NCBI GenBank assembly: GCA_964415975.1
Contig: CAYQCN010000006.1
Location: 1 to 31,914 of the forward strand
Length of the DNA: 31,914 bases
Direction of reading: 5' to 3'
DNA from: CAYQCN01 sp964415975
GTDB lineage: Bacteria > Patescibacteriota > Saccharimonadia > QS-5-54-17
Both the position numbers and the translations under genes were made by a program. Numbering within the stretch: position 1 is the first letter of the stretch; each line of letters opens with the position of its first letter. Positions 15,883 through 23,897 of this stretch are shown here, piece by piece. The notes below the pieces were generated by a model. The model searched no databases, was not told the DNA's origin, and worked only from the letters and a program-made list of their open reading frames with translations.

Positions 15883-16470
15883 CTACAATGAGTTTATTGT
15901 TTTTTTTGATATGAATGGGCTGTCTTTAACATAAAATCGCCAAAGCTCTTCTTTGTTTTGACTAATACCGATACGGGTGACGGCTGTTGTATTAGCTTTC
16001 GATAGAGGGGTTTTAGGCTCCAGCTCGAGTGGCGGTTTAGTGAGATCGTGATAGTTGAAGTTGAGGTCGATACCGAATGCTTGAGTGAATTTAGCGGGCC
16101 CACTGCATAAGTTTTGTCTGTTTTTAGTCTTACGTCTTGCTTGCATAGTAGCTATGCCCTCTATTGGCTCTACAGCCCTTATAAGCACGGCTGCCGCTTC
16201 GTCCTCTGGCCCGGTTACAATATTGAAGCAATAGTGCATACCATAAATAAAGTAGACATACGCGTTGCCAGCACCATCAAACATGACTTTATTGCGGTTA
16301 GTTTTGCCCCGATGAGCGTGTGTTGCTGGGTCGGACTGATGGTAAGCTTCAGTTTCTACTATTTTGCCAACTAGCCTCTCTTCGTTATTTTCATAACGTA
16401 CTATGTTAGATCCAAGCAAATTCCTGGCTATCTTTGCGACATCTTCGTCTTGTAGATCTTCGAATCTCAT
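15883..16470 (-). CDS. 3-methyladenine DNA glycosylase (AAG/MPG family)
   Basis: The protein has 195 residues, the expected size for bacterial AAG-type glycosylases, which remove alkylated or deaminated purines. Conserved parts are GKIVETEAY, with the catalytic glutamate (E41) and DNA-intercalating tyrosine (Y43), HAHRGKTNRN, the MFDGAGNAYVYFIYG core and LIRAVEP. No active-site residue seems missing. The ATG at 16470 is chosen because TATATA ends exactly 6 bases upstream, giving a leaderless start. An ATG nine codons earlier is possible but would start within the promoter. It pairs functionally with endonuclease IV nearby. Confidence 0.95.
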   Translation of the reverse strand: MRFEDLQDEDVAKIARNLLGSNIVRYENNEERLVGKIVETEAYHQSDPATHAHRGKTNRNKVMFDGAGNAYVYFIYGMHYCFNIVTGPEDEAAAVLIRAVEPIEGIATMQARRKTKNRQNLCSGPAKFTQAFGIDLNFNYHDLTKPPLELEPKTPLSKANTTAVTRIGISQNKEELWRFYVKDSPFISKKTINSL

Positions 16471-16476
16471 AAAGTC

Positions 16477-16482
16477 TATATA
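16477..16482 (-). promoter_or_regulatory. -10-like box, leaderless start of the DNA glycosylase gene
   Basis: TATATA on the minus strand is followed by GACTTT and then ATG at 16470. The spacing equals that of the mreB, LCP and zinc-ribbon gene starts. No ribosome-binding sequence is present. Confidence 0.5.
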
Positions 16483-16522
16483 TAGTATCAGGTTCATTTA
16501 GTTTTTTAGGCAAAGCTATAGA

Positions 16523-16551
16523 TTGTTAAACTTTAGCAGAATGGTTAAAGT
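16523..16551 (+). promoter_or_regulatory. Promoter of the multipass membrane protein gene
   Basis: TTGTTA (16523-16528), 17 bases and TAAAGT (16546-16551) form a reasonable housekeeping promoter. The predicted first base is at or within two bases of the ATG at 16560, so the mRNA is probably leaderless. Confidence 0.5.
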
Positions 16552-16559
16552 ATGCTCTA

Positions 16560-17438
16560 ATGAGTCCAAACAACACTCAACTAACGCCGCCAGATATGTT
16601 ACCACCAGATACGCAGCAAGTCCTCGATGCATCAATTAGTTCAAGCCAAGACAGCAATAATAATGTCGAGACGTTAGAGTACGTATCTAACCCTTTTAAA
16701 GTCTTAATTGATAATCTATCACGACTTTTTAGTCATAATTTAGTTACTCTACTTGGCTTTATCGGTGTGGTTATAATGCTGTTTCTGTTTATTCCGGTCG
16801 CCATACTTGTGGCAATCCTGTTTACAGATGTCGGTTTGCTACCAATATTATTTGCTTCCGGTGTGATATTTATGGTTTTTTGGTTTATATTCTTAGCAGG
16901 ATTTACTAAGTACACGATTGAGACTGCTCGCCATAACGAAGTTAGCTTTAAGCAGTGTATATTGACTGGAGCTAATAAGGCGGCCGGGTACTTTTTAATT
17001 AACGTCATATATCTATTAGTAGTATTGCTAGGGCTGATATTTTTTATTATTCCTGGCATCTTGTTTGCTATTTGGTTTGTGTTTGCCAACTACGTCTACG
17101 TCGACCAAGATATCAGTCCTATAAAGGCTTTTGAGTATTCCAAGAGACTAACAAGCGGCAAAGCAGTAGAGATCGTTGGCATGTTCTCAACCCTGGGCCT
17201 TGTGTCAATATTAGGGGCAATCCCGCTACTTGGACTCATTCTAGAGCTTATACTAACCCCACTTGCAAGGCTATCGTGGGCCTATCGCTACAGCAGTGCA
17301 AAAATGCTAGATGACAACAATATGGAAAAGCCACCCACTCACGTCGCTAATAAGGTTATGTTGGTACTTGCTGTGCTGATTGTGGCAATGATTGTCAGCT
17401 TATTACTACTTTTTATAGCTGTATTAGCAGCGATGTAA
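16560..17438 (+). CDS. Multipass membrane protein, DUF975/YciC-like
   Basis: The protein has 292 residues. A hydrophilic N-terminal tail of about 50 residues rich in N, S, P and Q precedes about six hydrophobic segments. The block FFIIPGILFAIWFVFANYVYV followed by SPIKAFEYSKRLTSGK is the pattern seen in DUF975/YciC and related membrane-domain families of unknown function. No catalytic or transport motif is visible. It converges on clpB with 19 bases between the stops, and a hairpin with a T-rich tail ends its transcript. The start is leaderless-like. Confidence 0.82.
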   Translation: MSPNNTQLTPPDMLPPDTQQVLDASISSSQDSNNNVETLEYVSNPFKVLIDNLSRLFSHNLVTLLGFIGVVIMLFLFIPVAILVAILFTDVGLLPILFASGVIFMVFWFIFLAGFTKYTIETARHNEVSFKQCILTGANKAAGYFLINVIYLLVVLLGLIFFIIPGILFAIWFVFANYVYVDQDISPIKAFEYSKRLTSGKAVEIVGMFSTLGLVSILGAIPLLGLILELILTPLARLSWAYRYSSAKMLDDNNMEKPPTHVANKVMLVLAVLIVAMIVSLLLLFIAVLAAM

Positions 17439-17463
17439 CCTTTAACCCAGGTTGGTTTTATTT
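17437..17463 (+). terminator. Intrinsic terminator after the multipass protein gene
   Basis: Two AACC blocks (17437-17440, 17444-17447) pair with two GGTT blocks (17450-17453, 17454-17457). The stem is eight pairs with a 3-base bulge and a 2-base CA loop. TTATTT follows directly. It overlaps the stop codon on the left and the end of convergent clpB on the right, and has the T-tract only for the plus strand. Confidence 0.6.
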
Positions 17464-20007
17464 GAGCTCTATCTTTTGTTCTTTTAAACTTGCCTTAATT
17501 TTTTGACCTTCCTCAATATCACCCTCAATTACCTTCATTGCTAATGGGTCTAGAAGTTGGCTCTGGATTAGTCTGCGCAGCGGCCTAGCGCCAAACACTG
17601 GATCGTAGCCAGTCTCTGATAAATGTTCTTTTACTTCGTCCTCCACCTCTAAAGCAATCTGCTTATTGTCTTTGAGGTTTTTCTTTACCTGCTCTAGCTG
17701 TATGTCGACTATCTCGATCATGCTTTCTTCTGTAATGCGGTTGTACATAACTATGTCGTCGATTCGGTTGATAAACTCGGGGCGAAAATGTTTATTAACT
17801 GTCTCCATGACTGCCCCTCTAGTGGAATCGTCTAGCTGTTTGGCTTCTTGTATAAGCGTAGAGCCGAGGTTCGAAGTCATTATTATGATGCTGTTGCGGA
17901 AGTCTACACTTCTGCCCTGTCCGTCTGTCATCCGTCCGTCATCCAAGACTTGCAGTAATACATTGAATACATCTTGGTGCGCCTTCTCTACTTCATCTAG
18001 CAATATAACGCTGTAGGGTCGACGTCTTATCGCTTCGGTTAGCTGTCCGCCTTGGTCATAGCCAACATACCCTGGTGGCGCACCTATCAATCTTGCTACA
18101 GCATGCTGCTCCATATATTCACTCATGTCTATTCTGACCATAGCCTCTTCGTCGTCGAATAACTCTTGAGCTAGGGCTTTGGCTGTTTCTGTTTTGCCAA
18201 CTCCAGTTGGTCCTAAGAACAGAAAGGACCCTACCGGCTTGTCGTGTGGAGCAATACCCGCTCTGGCGCGACGGATTGCATTCGATACGGCACTTACAGC
18301 TTCAATTTGCCCCACTACTCGCTTAGATAGGCGACTATCTAGGTCTTTTAGCTTCTCTTCTTCGTCTTTCATTAGTCTGCTAACAGGTATGCCCGTCCAG
18401 CGTGCGATTACTGAGGCAATATCCTCAGCCGTAACCTCTTCTCTTAACAGACGGTTGTCTAATTTGTTGAGCTTGTCTCTAGATTTTTGTGCAGACTCTT
18501 GTAGCTTGGGGATCTTTCCGTATTGGATTTCGGCTGCACGCGAAAGGTCGCCATCTCTTTCTGCCTGCTCTTGTTCGCTACGAAGCCGATCTATTTCTTC
18601 GTTTGCCTCTGTTATCTTATCGATTAATGATTTCTCTTGTTCCCACTGCGACTCAAGGCCAGCGGCCTGCTCTTTTAGGTCGGCGATGTTTTGTTTCACC
18701 TCTCCTAGCCGCTCTTTAGCTTTTTTATCTTTTTTAATCGCCTCTTTTTCAATTTCCAGCCGCTTCATCTGTCTCTTTATCTGGTCAAGCTCGGTAGGCA
18801 TTGAATCTATCTCCATCTTGATAGCACTAGTCGCTTCGTCTATCAGGTCTACGGCTTTATCAGGCAAGAATCTATCGGCGATGTAGCGTTCTGATAGTTG
18901 GGCCGCAGCCACAATGGCATCGTCGGTAATTTTCACGCCATGATGGACTTCATATTTTTCTTGCAGGCCGCGTAATATAGTAACTGAATCTTCTATGCTT
19001 GGTTCTTTGACAAACACAGGTTGGAATCGGCGCTCTAAAGCAGCATCTTTTTCTACATGCTCTCGATATTCATTCAGGGTTGTAGCCCCAATCATGTGCA
19101 GCTTACCGCGCGCCAGCAGTGGCTTGAGCATATTGGCTGCATCTACGGCTCCCTCTGACGCTCCGGCACCCATTATTGTATGAAGTTCATCGACAAACAG
19201 TACTATCTCACCACTGGACTCTTCCACTTCTTTGAGTGCAGCCTTCATACGCTCTTCGAACTCTCCTCTGTATTTAGCCCCAGCTAGCATGCTCGATATC
19301 TCCAAAGATATCACGCGCCGGTTTTGCAAAGTCGAAGGCACATCGCCATCGATTATCCTTTGCGCTAAACCTTCAACTATAGCGGTCTTACCTACTCCTG
19401 GCTCTCCAATCAGCACTGGGTTATTTTTGGTTCTTCTGCTCAGCACTTGCATCATGCGACGTACTTCCTCATCTCTACCAATTACAGGGTCTAGGCTGCC
19501 TTCTCTAGCTAGTGCCGTAAAGTCTTGTCCGTACTTTTCTAGTGCGTTTTGTGTGGTCTCTGGGTTTTTTGACTCCACCTTGCTGCCTCCTCTAATCTTG
19601 TTGACGTAGCTTTTGAGTTGGTCATTATCAATCTCAACCCCAAGCATATTTTCTTGGTTGGCTGCTAGCAATATATGCTCAGTGCTAAGATAGTCATCTC
19701 CTAATTCTTTCTGCTGAGACTGGCTTTTGCGCATCAGGCTCGAGAATCGACTACTTGGCCTTAGCTGGTCTTCGCTTACCTCTGACGTGGATGCGGCCAG
19801 ATCGTTGAGCCTGTGCTCCAGGCTAGTTCTTACGTTGTGCAGGGCTTCGAATTTCTCCAAAGCCTGCACAAAAATACTCTCGTGCTGCGCGCATAGCTCA
19901 TGCAGCAAATGCTCAGCCTCAAGCGATGTATGTCGGCGCTTAATAGCCTCTTCAACCGCTTGATTTATAGCTTGGCCGACATTGCTAGTGAACTGTTCTG
20001 GCTGCAT
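17458..20007 (-). CDS. clpB: ATP-dependent disaggregase ClpB
   Basis: The protein has 849 residues, typical of ClpB. The order is an N-terminal Clp repeat domain (1-145), first AAA+ module with GEPGVGKT (201-208), the long coiled-coil M domain (about 400-525) that distinguishes ClpB from ClpA/ClpC, second AAA+ module with GPTGVGKT (599-606), and the C-terminal D2-small domain. ClpB threads aggregated proteins through its hexamer with help from DnaK and small heat-shock proteins. It begins 16 bases after the stop of hsp20, so both probably come from the CIRCE-controlled promoter upstream of hsp20. Confidence 0.98.
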   Translation of the reverse strand: MQPEQFTSNVGQAINQAVEEAIKRRHTSLEAEHLLHELCAQHESIFVQALEKFEALHNVRTSLEHRLNDLAASTSEVSEDQLRPSSRFSSLMRKSQSQQKELGDDYLSTEHILLAANQENMLGVEIDNDQLKSYVNKIRGGSKVESKNPETTQNALEKYGQDFTALAREGSLDPVIGRDEEVRRMMQVLSRRTKNNPVLIGEPGVGKTAIVEGLAQRIIDGDVPSTLQNRRVISLEISSMLAGAKYRGEFEERMKAALKEVEESSGEIVLFVDELHTIMGAGASEGAVDAANMLKPLLARGKLHMIGATTLNEYREHVEKDAALERRFQPVFVKEPSIEDSVTILRGLQEKYEVHHGVKITDDAIVAAAQLSERYIADRFLPDKAVDLIDEATSAIKMEIDSMPTELDQIKRQMKRLEIEKEAIKKDKKAKERLGEVKQNIADLKEQAAGLESQWEQEKSLIDKITEANEEIDRLRSEQEQAERDGDLSRAAEIQYGKIPKLQESAQKSRDKLNKLDNRLLREEVTAEDIASVIARWTGIPVSRLMKDEEEKLKDLDSRLSKRVVGQIEAVSAVSNAIRRARAGIAPHDKPVGSFLFLGPTGVGKTETAKALAQELFDDEEAMVRIDMSEYMEQHAVARLIGAPPGYVGYDQGGQLTEAIRRRPYSVILLDEVEKAHQDVFNVLLQVLDDGRMTDGQGRSVDFRNSIIIMTSNLGSTLIQEAKQLDDSTRGAVMETVNKHFRPEFINRIDDIVMYNRITEESMIEIVDIQLEQVKKNLKDNKQIALEVEDEVKEHLSETGYDPVFGARPLRRLIQSQLLDPLAMKVIEGDIEEGQKIKASLKEQKIELK

Positions 20008-20023
20008 GTGTCTTTACAGTACC

Positions 20024-20479
20024 TTACTTCTTTTTGCTGCCTATTTTCTTGCCAGGTTTAGTGTTTTCGATGTTAACTTTTTTGGGCTTTGGCAGCTCCT
20101 GCATGGGCACATGTATTTTTAAGACCCCTTCATCAAATTCAGCACTGATCTTTTCTTCATCAATGTTTTGAGGCAGGCCAATGCGCCTAAAGAAGCTTGA
20201 TGAGCTTTCTCGCACTATATACTTTCGGCCTTTATTCTCTTCTGTATCTTTCTCGCTGCGCTCCGCTCGTATGGTTAGAGATCCTTCATCAATCTCTATG
20301 TCTACGTCATCTTCATCGTATCCAGGCAGGTGGGCTTCAATTACCATGTTCTTTTCTTCATCATCTAAATATACGTCTGAAACTGGCGTGGAAAGGGTTG
20401 GTTGACTCTGAGTGCTAAACGCCTCATCAAATAGGCTCTCTAGCTCTCTAAATGGGTTATTGTAACGTGTTAATGCCAT
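20024..20479 (-). CDS. hsp20: Small heat-shock protein (Hsp20/alpha-crystallin family)
   Basis: The protein has 151 residues. An alpha-crystallin domain spans about 30-135 and includes VYLDDEEKNMVIEAHLPGY, SLTIRAERS and the RRIGLPQNID strand. It has a lysine-rich C-terminal tail, and LKIHVP supplies an I/V-x-I/V-like element. The protein acts as an ATP-independent holdase for unfolding proteins and hands them to ClpB/DnaK. AAAGGAGG at 20486-20493 is a near-perfect ribosome-binding site, unlike the leaderless genes in the window. It is the first gene of the hsp20-clpB operon under a CIRCE element. Confidence 0.96.
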   Translation of the reverse strand: MALTRYNNPFRELESLFDEAFSTQSQPTLSTPVSDVYLDDEEKNMVIEAHLPGYDEDDVDIEIDEGSLTIRAERSEKDTEENKGRKYIVRESSSSFFRRIGLPQNIDEEKISAEFDEGVLKIHVPMQELPKPKKVNIENTKPGKKIGSKKK

Positions 20480-20532
20480 TTTATACCTCCTTTATTATTA
20501 CTTTATAATATAAGTTTTTGCCGCTTAGTTCT

Positions 20533-20551
20533 GTGGCGTCTGTCACGCCAC
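20533..20551 (-). promoter_or_regulatory. 5' leader hairpin of the hsp20-clpB mRNA
   Basis: GTGGCG and CGCCAC (minus strand) can pair over a 7-base loop. The predicted start of transcription is near 20556, so the hairpin sits about five bases from the mRNA 5' end and about 55 bases before the hsp20 start codon. It may stabilise the mRNA. It does not pair with the ribosome-binding site, so a thermometer role is not supported. Confidence 0.4.
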
Positions 20552-20562
20552 CTCACACTTTC

Positions 20563-20591
20563 AGTGTATAAAACTAGCACTCTAAGGTCAA
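20563..20591 (-). promoter_or_regulatory. Housekeeping promoter of hsp20-clpB
   Basis: On the minus strand TTGACC (20591-20586) and TACACT (20568-20563) are separated by exactly 17 bases. The -35 box lies in the spacer of the CIRCE palindrome, so HrcA binding would block RNA polymerase directly. Confidence 0.72.
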
Positions 20592-20600
20592 GAGTGCCAA
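20574..20600. promoter_or_regulatory. CIRCE element (HrcA operator)
   Basis: CTAGCACTC, nine bases, GAGTGCCAA. This matches the conserved CIRCE pattern TTAGCACTC-N9-GAGTGCTAA with one change in each arm, and the core GCACTC...GAGTGC is intact. CIRCE is the operator of the heat-shock repressor HrcA. Its overlap with the promoter implies repression of hsp20-clpB at normal temperature and release on heat shock. The hrcA gene is not in this window. Confidence 0.9.
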
Positions 20601-20689
20601 TTATAAAAATTACAAATCTATAGGAAGCTATAGTAAGCTGATTGCGATTATATTTTTTGGAATTATTGCTACAATAGTACTTTAAAAAC

Positions 20690-21460
20690 CTACTTAGAGA
20701 CTGGTCCAGGTATAAATTTATTGGTGTGTTTCATATATTCACGAAACTCTGGATTTTTATGCATCTTAGCTTCAAGGATTGGCACACCAGAGACTTTTAA
20801 CAGTAAAAACGTTATTACTATAGGCCCCAGCCAGGTCCACCATAAAGCCATCTCTACGCCAATTGCTACCAAGCCTATTCCCCACCACTGAGTTGCCTCA
20901 CCAAAGTAATTTGGGTGTCTAGTGTATCGCCAAAGCCCAGACTGCAAAACCTCATTCCTTTTTCGGTCTTTACGCTCCATAAACTTATCTAGTTGCCAAT
21001 CGCCTATAGCTTCAAACAAGAACCCAACCACCCACACCAATATACCCGCTGTCAGTAAGTATGGGCTGACTTCATTAGTGCTAACTGTATTAATTGCTAT
21101 GACTGGTATAGCTACTGTAAAGCAAAGTACTGCTTGCAGCATGAATATCTGAAAGAAGCTGCGAATATAAAAATAATGCCACTGCTCTCTCCATTTTTTA
21201 TAACGCCAATCCTCTTCTTTGCCCCAATTTCTCTTTAGTATTCTTAGGCTCAATCTTAAACCCCAGACTATGATCAGTGCTGTTGTCAAGACCTGATACC
21301 ACAGCCCTTCAGCGTAAAACAAGTAACTAAATATTGCTGCCACTATAAACCCTATTCCCCAGAATATATCTACTATGCTGTTATCTTTCTTGGCAGACGC
21401 GACGAAAAATAACCCACCAAAAACAGCTAATAATACCAATAGAGTTTCAACAAATTCCAT
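20690..21460 (-). CDS. DUF1295 family membrane protein (steroid-reductase/ICMT-like fold)
   Basis: The protein has 256 residues with about six hydrophobic spans. The C-terminal GLWRYTRHPNYFGEATQWWG block is the hallmark of DUF1295 proteins and related isoprenylcysteine methyltransferase and steroid 5-alpha reductase families, where the R, H and N/Y residues bind the cofactor. FWGIGFIVAA near the N-terminus also fits. The substrate is unknown, likely a lipid or isoprenoid. TATAGT lies 7 bases before the ATG with no ribosome-binding sequence. It stands alone between the heat-shock operon and a 368-base gene-free stretch. Confidence 0.9.
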   Translation of the reverse strand: MEFVETLLVLLAVFGGLFFVASAKKDNSIVDIFWGIGFIVAAIFSYLFYAEGLWYQVLTTALIIVWGLRLSLRILKRNWGKEEDWRYKKWREQWHYFYIRSFFQIFMLQAVLCFTVAIPVIAINTVSTNEVSPYLLTAGILVWVVGFLFEAIGDWQLDKFMERKDRKRNEVLQSGLWRYTRHPNYFGEATQWWGIGLVAIGVEMALWWTWLGPIVITFLLLKVSGVPILEAKMHKNPEFREYMKHTNKFIPGPVSK

Positions 21461-21828
21461 ATTGAAAACTATACACCATCAATTAGTTGCATAGCATATT
21501 CCAGCTCAAGTTATTTGTAGGCACTCATCCATTATTACTTTACTTTTTTGGTTAACAATACGACTGTCAGTGAAGCTATGTTGTTTACGCAGATAAATAA
21601 CTAGGCAGATTTATAAATAACGACAATACTTGACTGGTGCCCTCAAGGCATAAAATACGATTAGTATAGATATTAACAGTCAGACAAAATCCAACATATA
21701 AATATTTGTGACTATAGTAAAAAATTTAAGTTTTACAATATTATTTATGCGCCAACCTTCGAGCAATATAAGTATAGCTAAGACTGATTATGCCAATAAA
21801 AACATCATAAATGCAGGCGCCTACGTAT
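21461..21828. other. 368-base intergenic stretch without a recognised gene
   Basis: The stretch is AT-rich. It contains the TATAGT box at 21468-21473 serving the DUF1295 gene. I see no ribosomal, SRP, RNase P or tmRNA signature, no strong terminator and no ORF with a usable start. A minus-strand frame from about 21818 to 21747 encodes a hydrophobic-looking stretch ending in RRLAHK without a start codon. It may be chance or a remnant. Confidence 0.5.
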
Positions 21829-22398
21829 CTAGTAGTCTACCCCTTTGTTAGCTAGGTATTTATCGTCAAAATGATGCTTAATTTTATCCATATTAGACGC
21901 AATATCTACCATGGGTATTAGCTCTTCTGGAAAGTTTCTGCCGGTTACGCAAAGGCTTGTCTGACTGTGTTTATCTTTTATCAAAGACCTTAGTTGCGAC
22001 TCTTCAATCAAGCCGTCGTGCACTGCATTGTTGATTTCGTCGCAAACGACTAAATTGTAGTCGCCACTAATAGTAATATCGTATGCAAACTGATAAGTGT
22101 TCTGGGCTGCATCTATATGCTCTTGCTCGCTAACACCTTTAGCACTAAGTTCACCTGCATCGAAAAAGCCTCTGCCTCCTTTGTGAAAGGTCAGTTTATC
22201 ACCGTAAGTCTCATTTATTGTGTCTAAAAAGTCGTGCTCACCGACCTTCCAGTGCTTTATAAACTGTACGAATGCCACCTTCCAGCCAGTACCGAGCCCT
22301 CTTGCTATAAGACCCAAAGAGGCGCTGGTCTTACCTTTGCCCTCGCCAGTGTATGCAATCACTACGCTGTCTTTTGTAGAATAGTCTTCGAATGCCAT
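21829..22398 (-). CDS. cobO: CobO/CobA-type ATP:corrinoid adenosyltransferase-like P-loop protein
   Basis: The protein has 189 residues with the P-loop GEGKGKTS (18-25) and family blocks VAFVQFIKHWKVGE, AYDITISGDYNLVVCDEINNAV and SLCVTGRNFPEELI. Family enzymes transfer adenosine from ATP to cob(I)alamin or its precursors. No corrinoid biosynthesis or B12-dependent enzyme is seen nearby, so the protein may serve salvage or have another nucleotide-binding role. The ATG overlaps the stop of the small membrane-anchored gene upstream (TAATG), so the two are cotranslated. Confidence 0.9.
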   Translation of the reverse strand: MAFEDYSTKDSVVIAYTGEGKGKTSASLGLIARGLGTGWKVAFVQFIKHWKVGEHDFLDTINETYGDKLTFHKGGRGFFDAGELSAKGVSEQEHIDAAQNTYQFAYDITISGDYNLVVCDEINNAVHDGLIEESQLRSLIKDKHSQTSLCVTGRNFPEELIPMVDIASNMDKIKHHFDDKYLANKGVDY

Positions 22399-22718
22399 TA
22401 TTGGACTCGTGGTGTTACGGGGTTTTGTGGATCATCCGCGGCTTCGTAGGCATCGGCTCCACTAGCAGATTGAGGGCTTGGGGTTGCCTGGTGCGGGTTT
22501 ATCGACTGGCCAGAATATAGCTGGCCAGCTCCGTTCGCGCCGTTCTCAACTCTCAATTGTGTGGACTGGTTGTTGAGACTTGATTCTGTCTGTACAGTTT
22601 GTGGCGACTGTTCTGGCTCGGTTTCTAGTAGGGCAAATACGCCTCCACCGGTTATTACAATCAAAGCACTTAGCGTAAATATTGTATATGTGTGTGATTT
22701 CTGAGGCTTTTTTCGCAT
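22398..22718 (-). CDS. Small membrane-anchored low-complexity protein
   Basis: The protein has 106 residues. A basic N-terminus (RKKPQKSH) precedes one membrane span (about 12-31). The remaining 75 residues are rich in S, Q, T, N, A and P and are presumably outside the cell. No domain is recognised. The gene shares a one-base stop/start overlap with the CobO-type gene, yet the two products should lie in different compartments. TACACT lies 9 bases before the ATG and could be the -10 box. Confidence 0.75.
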   Translation of the reverse strand: MRKKPQKSHTYTIFTLSALIVITGGGVFALLETEPEQSPQTVQTESSLNNQSTQLRVENGANGAGQLYSGQSINPHQATPSPQSASGADAYEAADDPQNPVTPRVQ

Positions 22719-22792
22719 GTGTAATTTAGTGTAACATTTTTACTCACAGGCTTGGCAAGTTTTTAATAGTACCAATTGACATTAGTTCACGT

Positions 22793-22798
22793 TAGAAT
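22793..22798 (+). promoter_or_regulatory. -10-like box, leaderless start of the LCP gene
   Basis: TAGAAT is followed by six bases and the ATG at 22805. A TTGACA sits at 22776-22781, too close to serve as -35 for this box. No ribosome-binding sequence is visible. Confidence 0.5.
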
Positions 22799-22804
22799 AC
22801 TACT

Positions 22805-23872
22805 ATGATTCATTATTACCATTATCAACCAGAGACCGATAAAGATAGCCAATCAAACCATAAAGAGACACGCAGTAATTCGAAAGATCATCATAGTCAG
22901 ACAGGCTCGGACGAAGCTGGTTCACATATTTTTAAACACTTGCTAAAAGTGTTGATTATTATGGTGCTGGTTTTGGTTTTAGCCGTAGCTTTAATGGCGG
23001 CATTTGCATACTTTTATGTCACACAGAGCACTATAGACAACACCGATGGACGTACAAATATATTGTTTTTAGGTGTTGATGAGGCAGCAAGTCTTAGCGA
23101 CACTATAATGCTTGTGAGTGTTGAAAATTTGGACGAAGAGCCTGATGTAGCAATGGTGAGTATACCCAGGGATTTATGGGTGAATGTGCCTGGTTTTGGG
23201 GGCAGCAAGATAAACGCTGCCTACTCAATCGGAGAACGCAATCAATACCCAGGTGCAGGCCCTGGTCTAACCAAGGACACTTTGGAATCTGTACTGAAGC
23301 TCGACATCCACTATTATAGTGCCTTGGACTTTGATGGATTCACAGCTTTGATAGATGCTGCCGGAGGTGTTGAGATAGAAGTTGAGAATGCTATAAATGA
23401 TCCGCGCTATCCCGCAGATGATGGTTCAGGCTATTCTCCACTTTTTATAGAGGCCGGCACGCAAAAATTTGATGGCGAGAAGGCTCTAAAATATGCACGT
23501 TCTCGTCAGTCTACTAGCGATTTCGACCGGGCATTTCGTCAACAGCAAATAGTTCTGGCTTTGAGAGAGCAGATTGTAAGCGACTCTAGACTACCGCAAG
23601 CTCAAAGGATAGCTAGTCTCATTACGACTCTGGACGACAAAGTCGAAACCGACATGTCGCGGGCCGAAATATTGCAGCTAGCTGCGGCTTTACGCAACAT
23701 ACATCCTGATGATGTACCTCAATATGTGATAGACACATCAAATTTCTTAGTCGGCGCTCAGTTTGACGGAAGCTCTTTAGTGCCAAGAACTAGTAGTTTT
23801 GAAGAGATACAGAGCTTTATCGACAATTTATTTGAGCAAGACGCAATAGAAGAATATGAGTCAATGTTTTGA
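22805..23872 (+). CDS. LytR-CpsA-Psr (LCP) family cell-wall glycopolymer ligase
   Basis: The protein has 355 residues. A charged N-terminal tail of about 42 residues precedes a membrane helix (about 47-72). An extracytoplasmic LCP domain follows: TNILFLGVDE, SDTIMLVSV, VSIPRDLWV (R122, D123), the GFTALIDAAGGVEI block and the arginine-rich ALKYARSR...FDRAFRQQQ segment that binds the pyrophosphate of polyprenyl-linked glycans. LCP enzymes transfer teichoic acid or polysaccharide from lipid carrier to peptidoglycan or proteins. It could act on the product of the mreB-linked glycosyltransferases. Confidence 0.95.
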   Translation: MIHYYHYQPETDKDSQSNHKETRSNSKDHHSQTGSDEAGSHIFKHLLKVLIIMVLVLVLAVALMAAFAYFYVTQSTIDNTDGRTNILFLGVDEAASLSDTIMLVSVENLDEEPDVAMVSIPRDLWVNVPGFGGSKINAAYSIGERNQYPGAGPGLTKDTLESVLKLDIHYYSALDFDGFTALIDAAGGVEIEVENAINDPRYPADDGSGYSPLFIEAGTQKFDGEKALKYARSRQSTSDFDRAFRQQQIVLALREQIVSDSRLPQAQRIASLITTLDDKVETDMSRAEILQLAAALRNIHPDDVPQYVIDTSNFLVGAQFDGSSLVPRTSSFEEIQSFIDNLFEQDAIEEYESMF

Positions 23873-23897
23873 ACATTGCCGCTATCTGAGTTTAGCG
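23862..23897. terminator. Two adjacent hairpins between convergent LCP and greA genes
   Basis: CAATGTT-TTG-AACATTG (23862-23878) is a 7-bp stem over the LCP stop codon. CGCTA-N8-TAGCG (23880-23897) is a 5-bp stem over the greA stop. Neither has a clear T-tract, so their role as terminators or mRNA 3'-end structures is only suggested by position. Confidence 0.35.

Noticed and set aside
18179..18886. 235-codon plus-strand ORF inside clpB
   Set aside because: A frame opposite clpB with serine/arginine-rich, domain-free translation. clpB is certain by homology.
20480..20556. RNA thermometer in the hsp20 leader
   Set aside because: The only good hairpin is far from the ribosome-binding site, and no stretch pairs well with AAAGGAGG.
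21747..21818. Hydrophobic minus-strand frame ending in RRLAHK
   Set aside because: There is no start codon in frame and it is very short. It is not callable as a gene.
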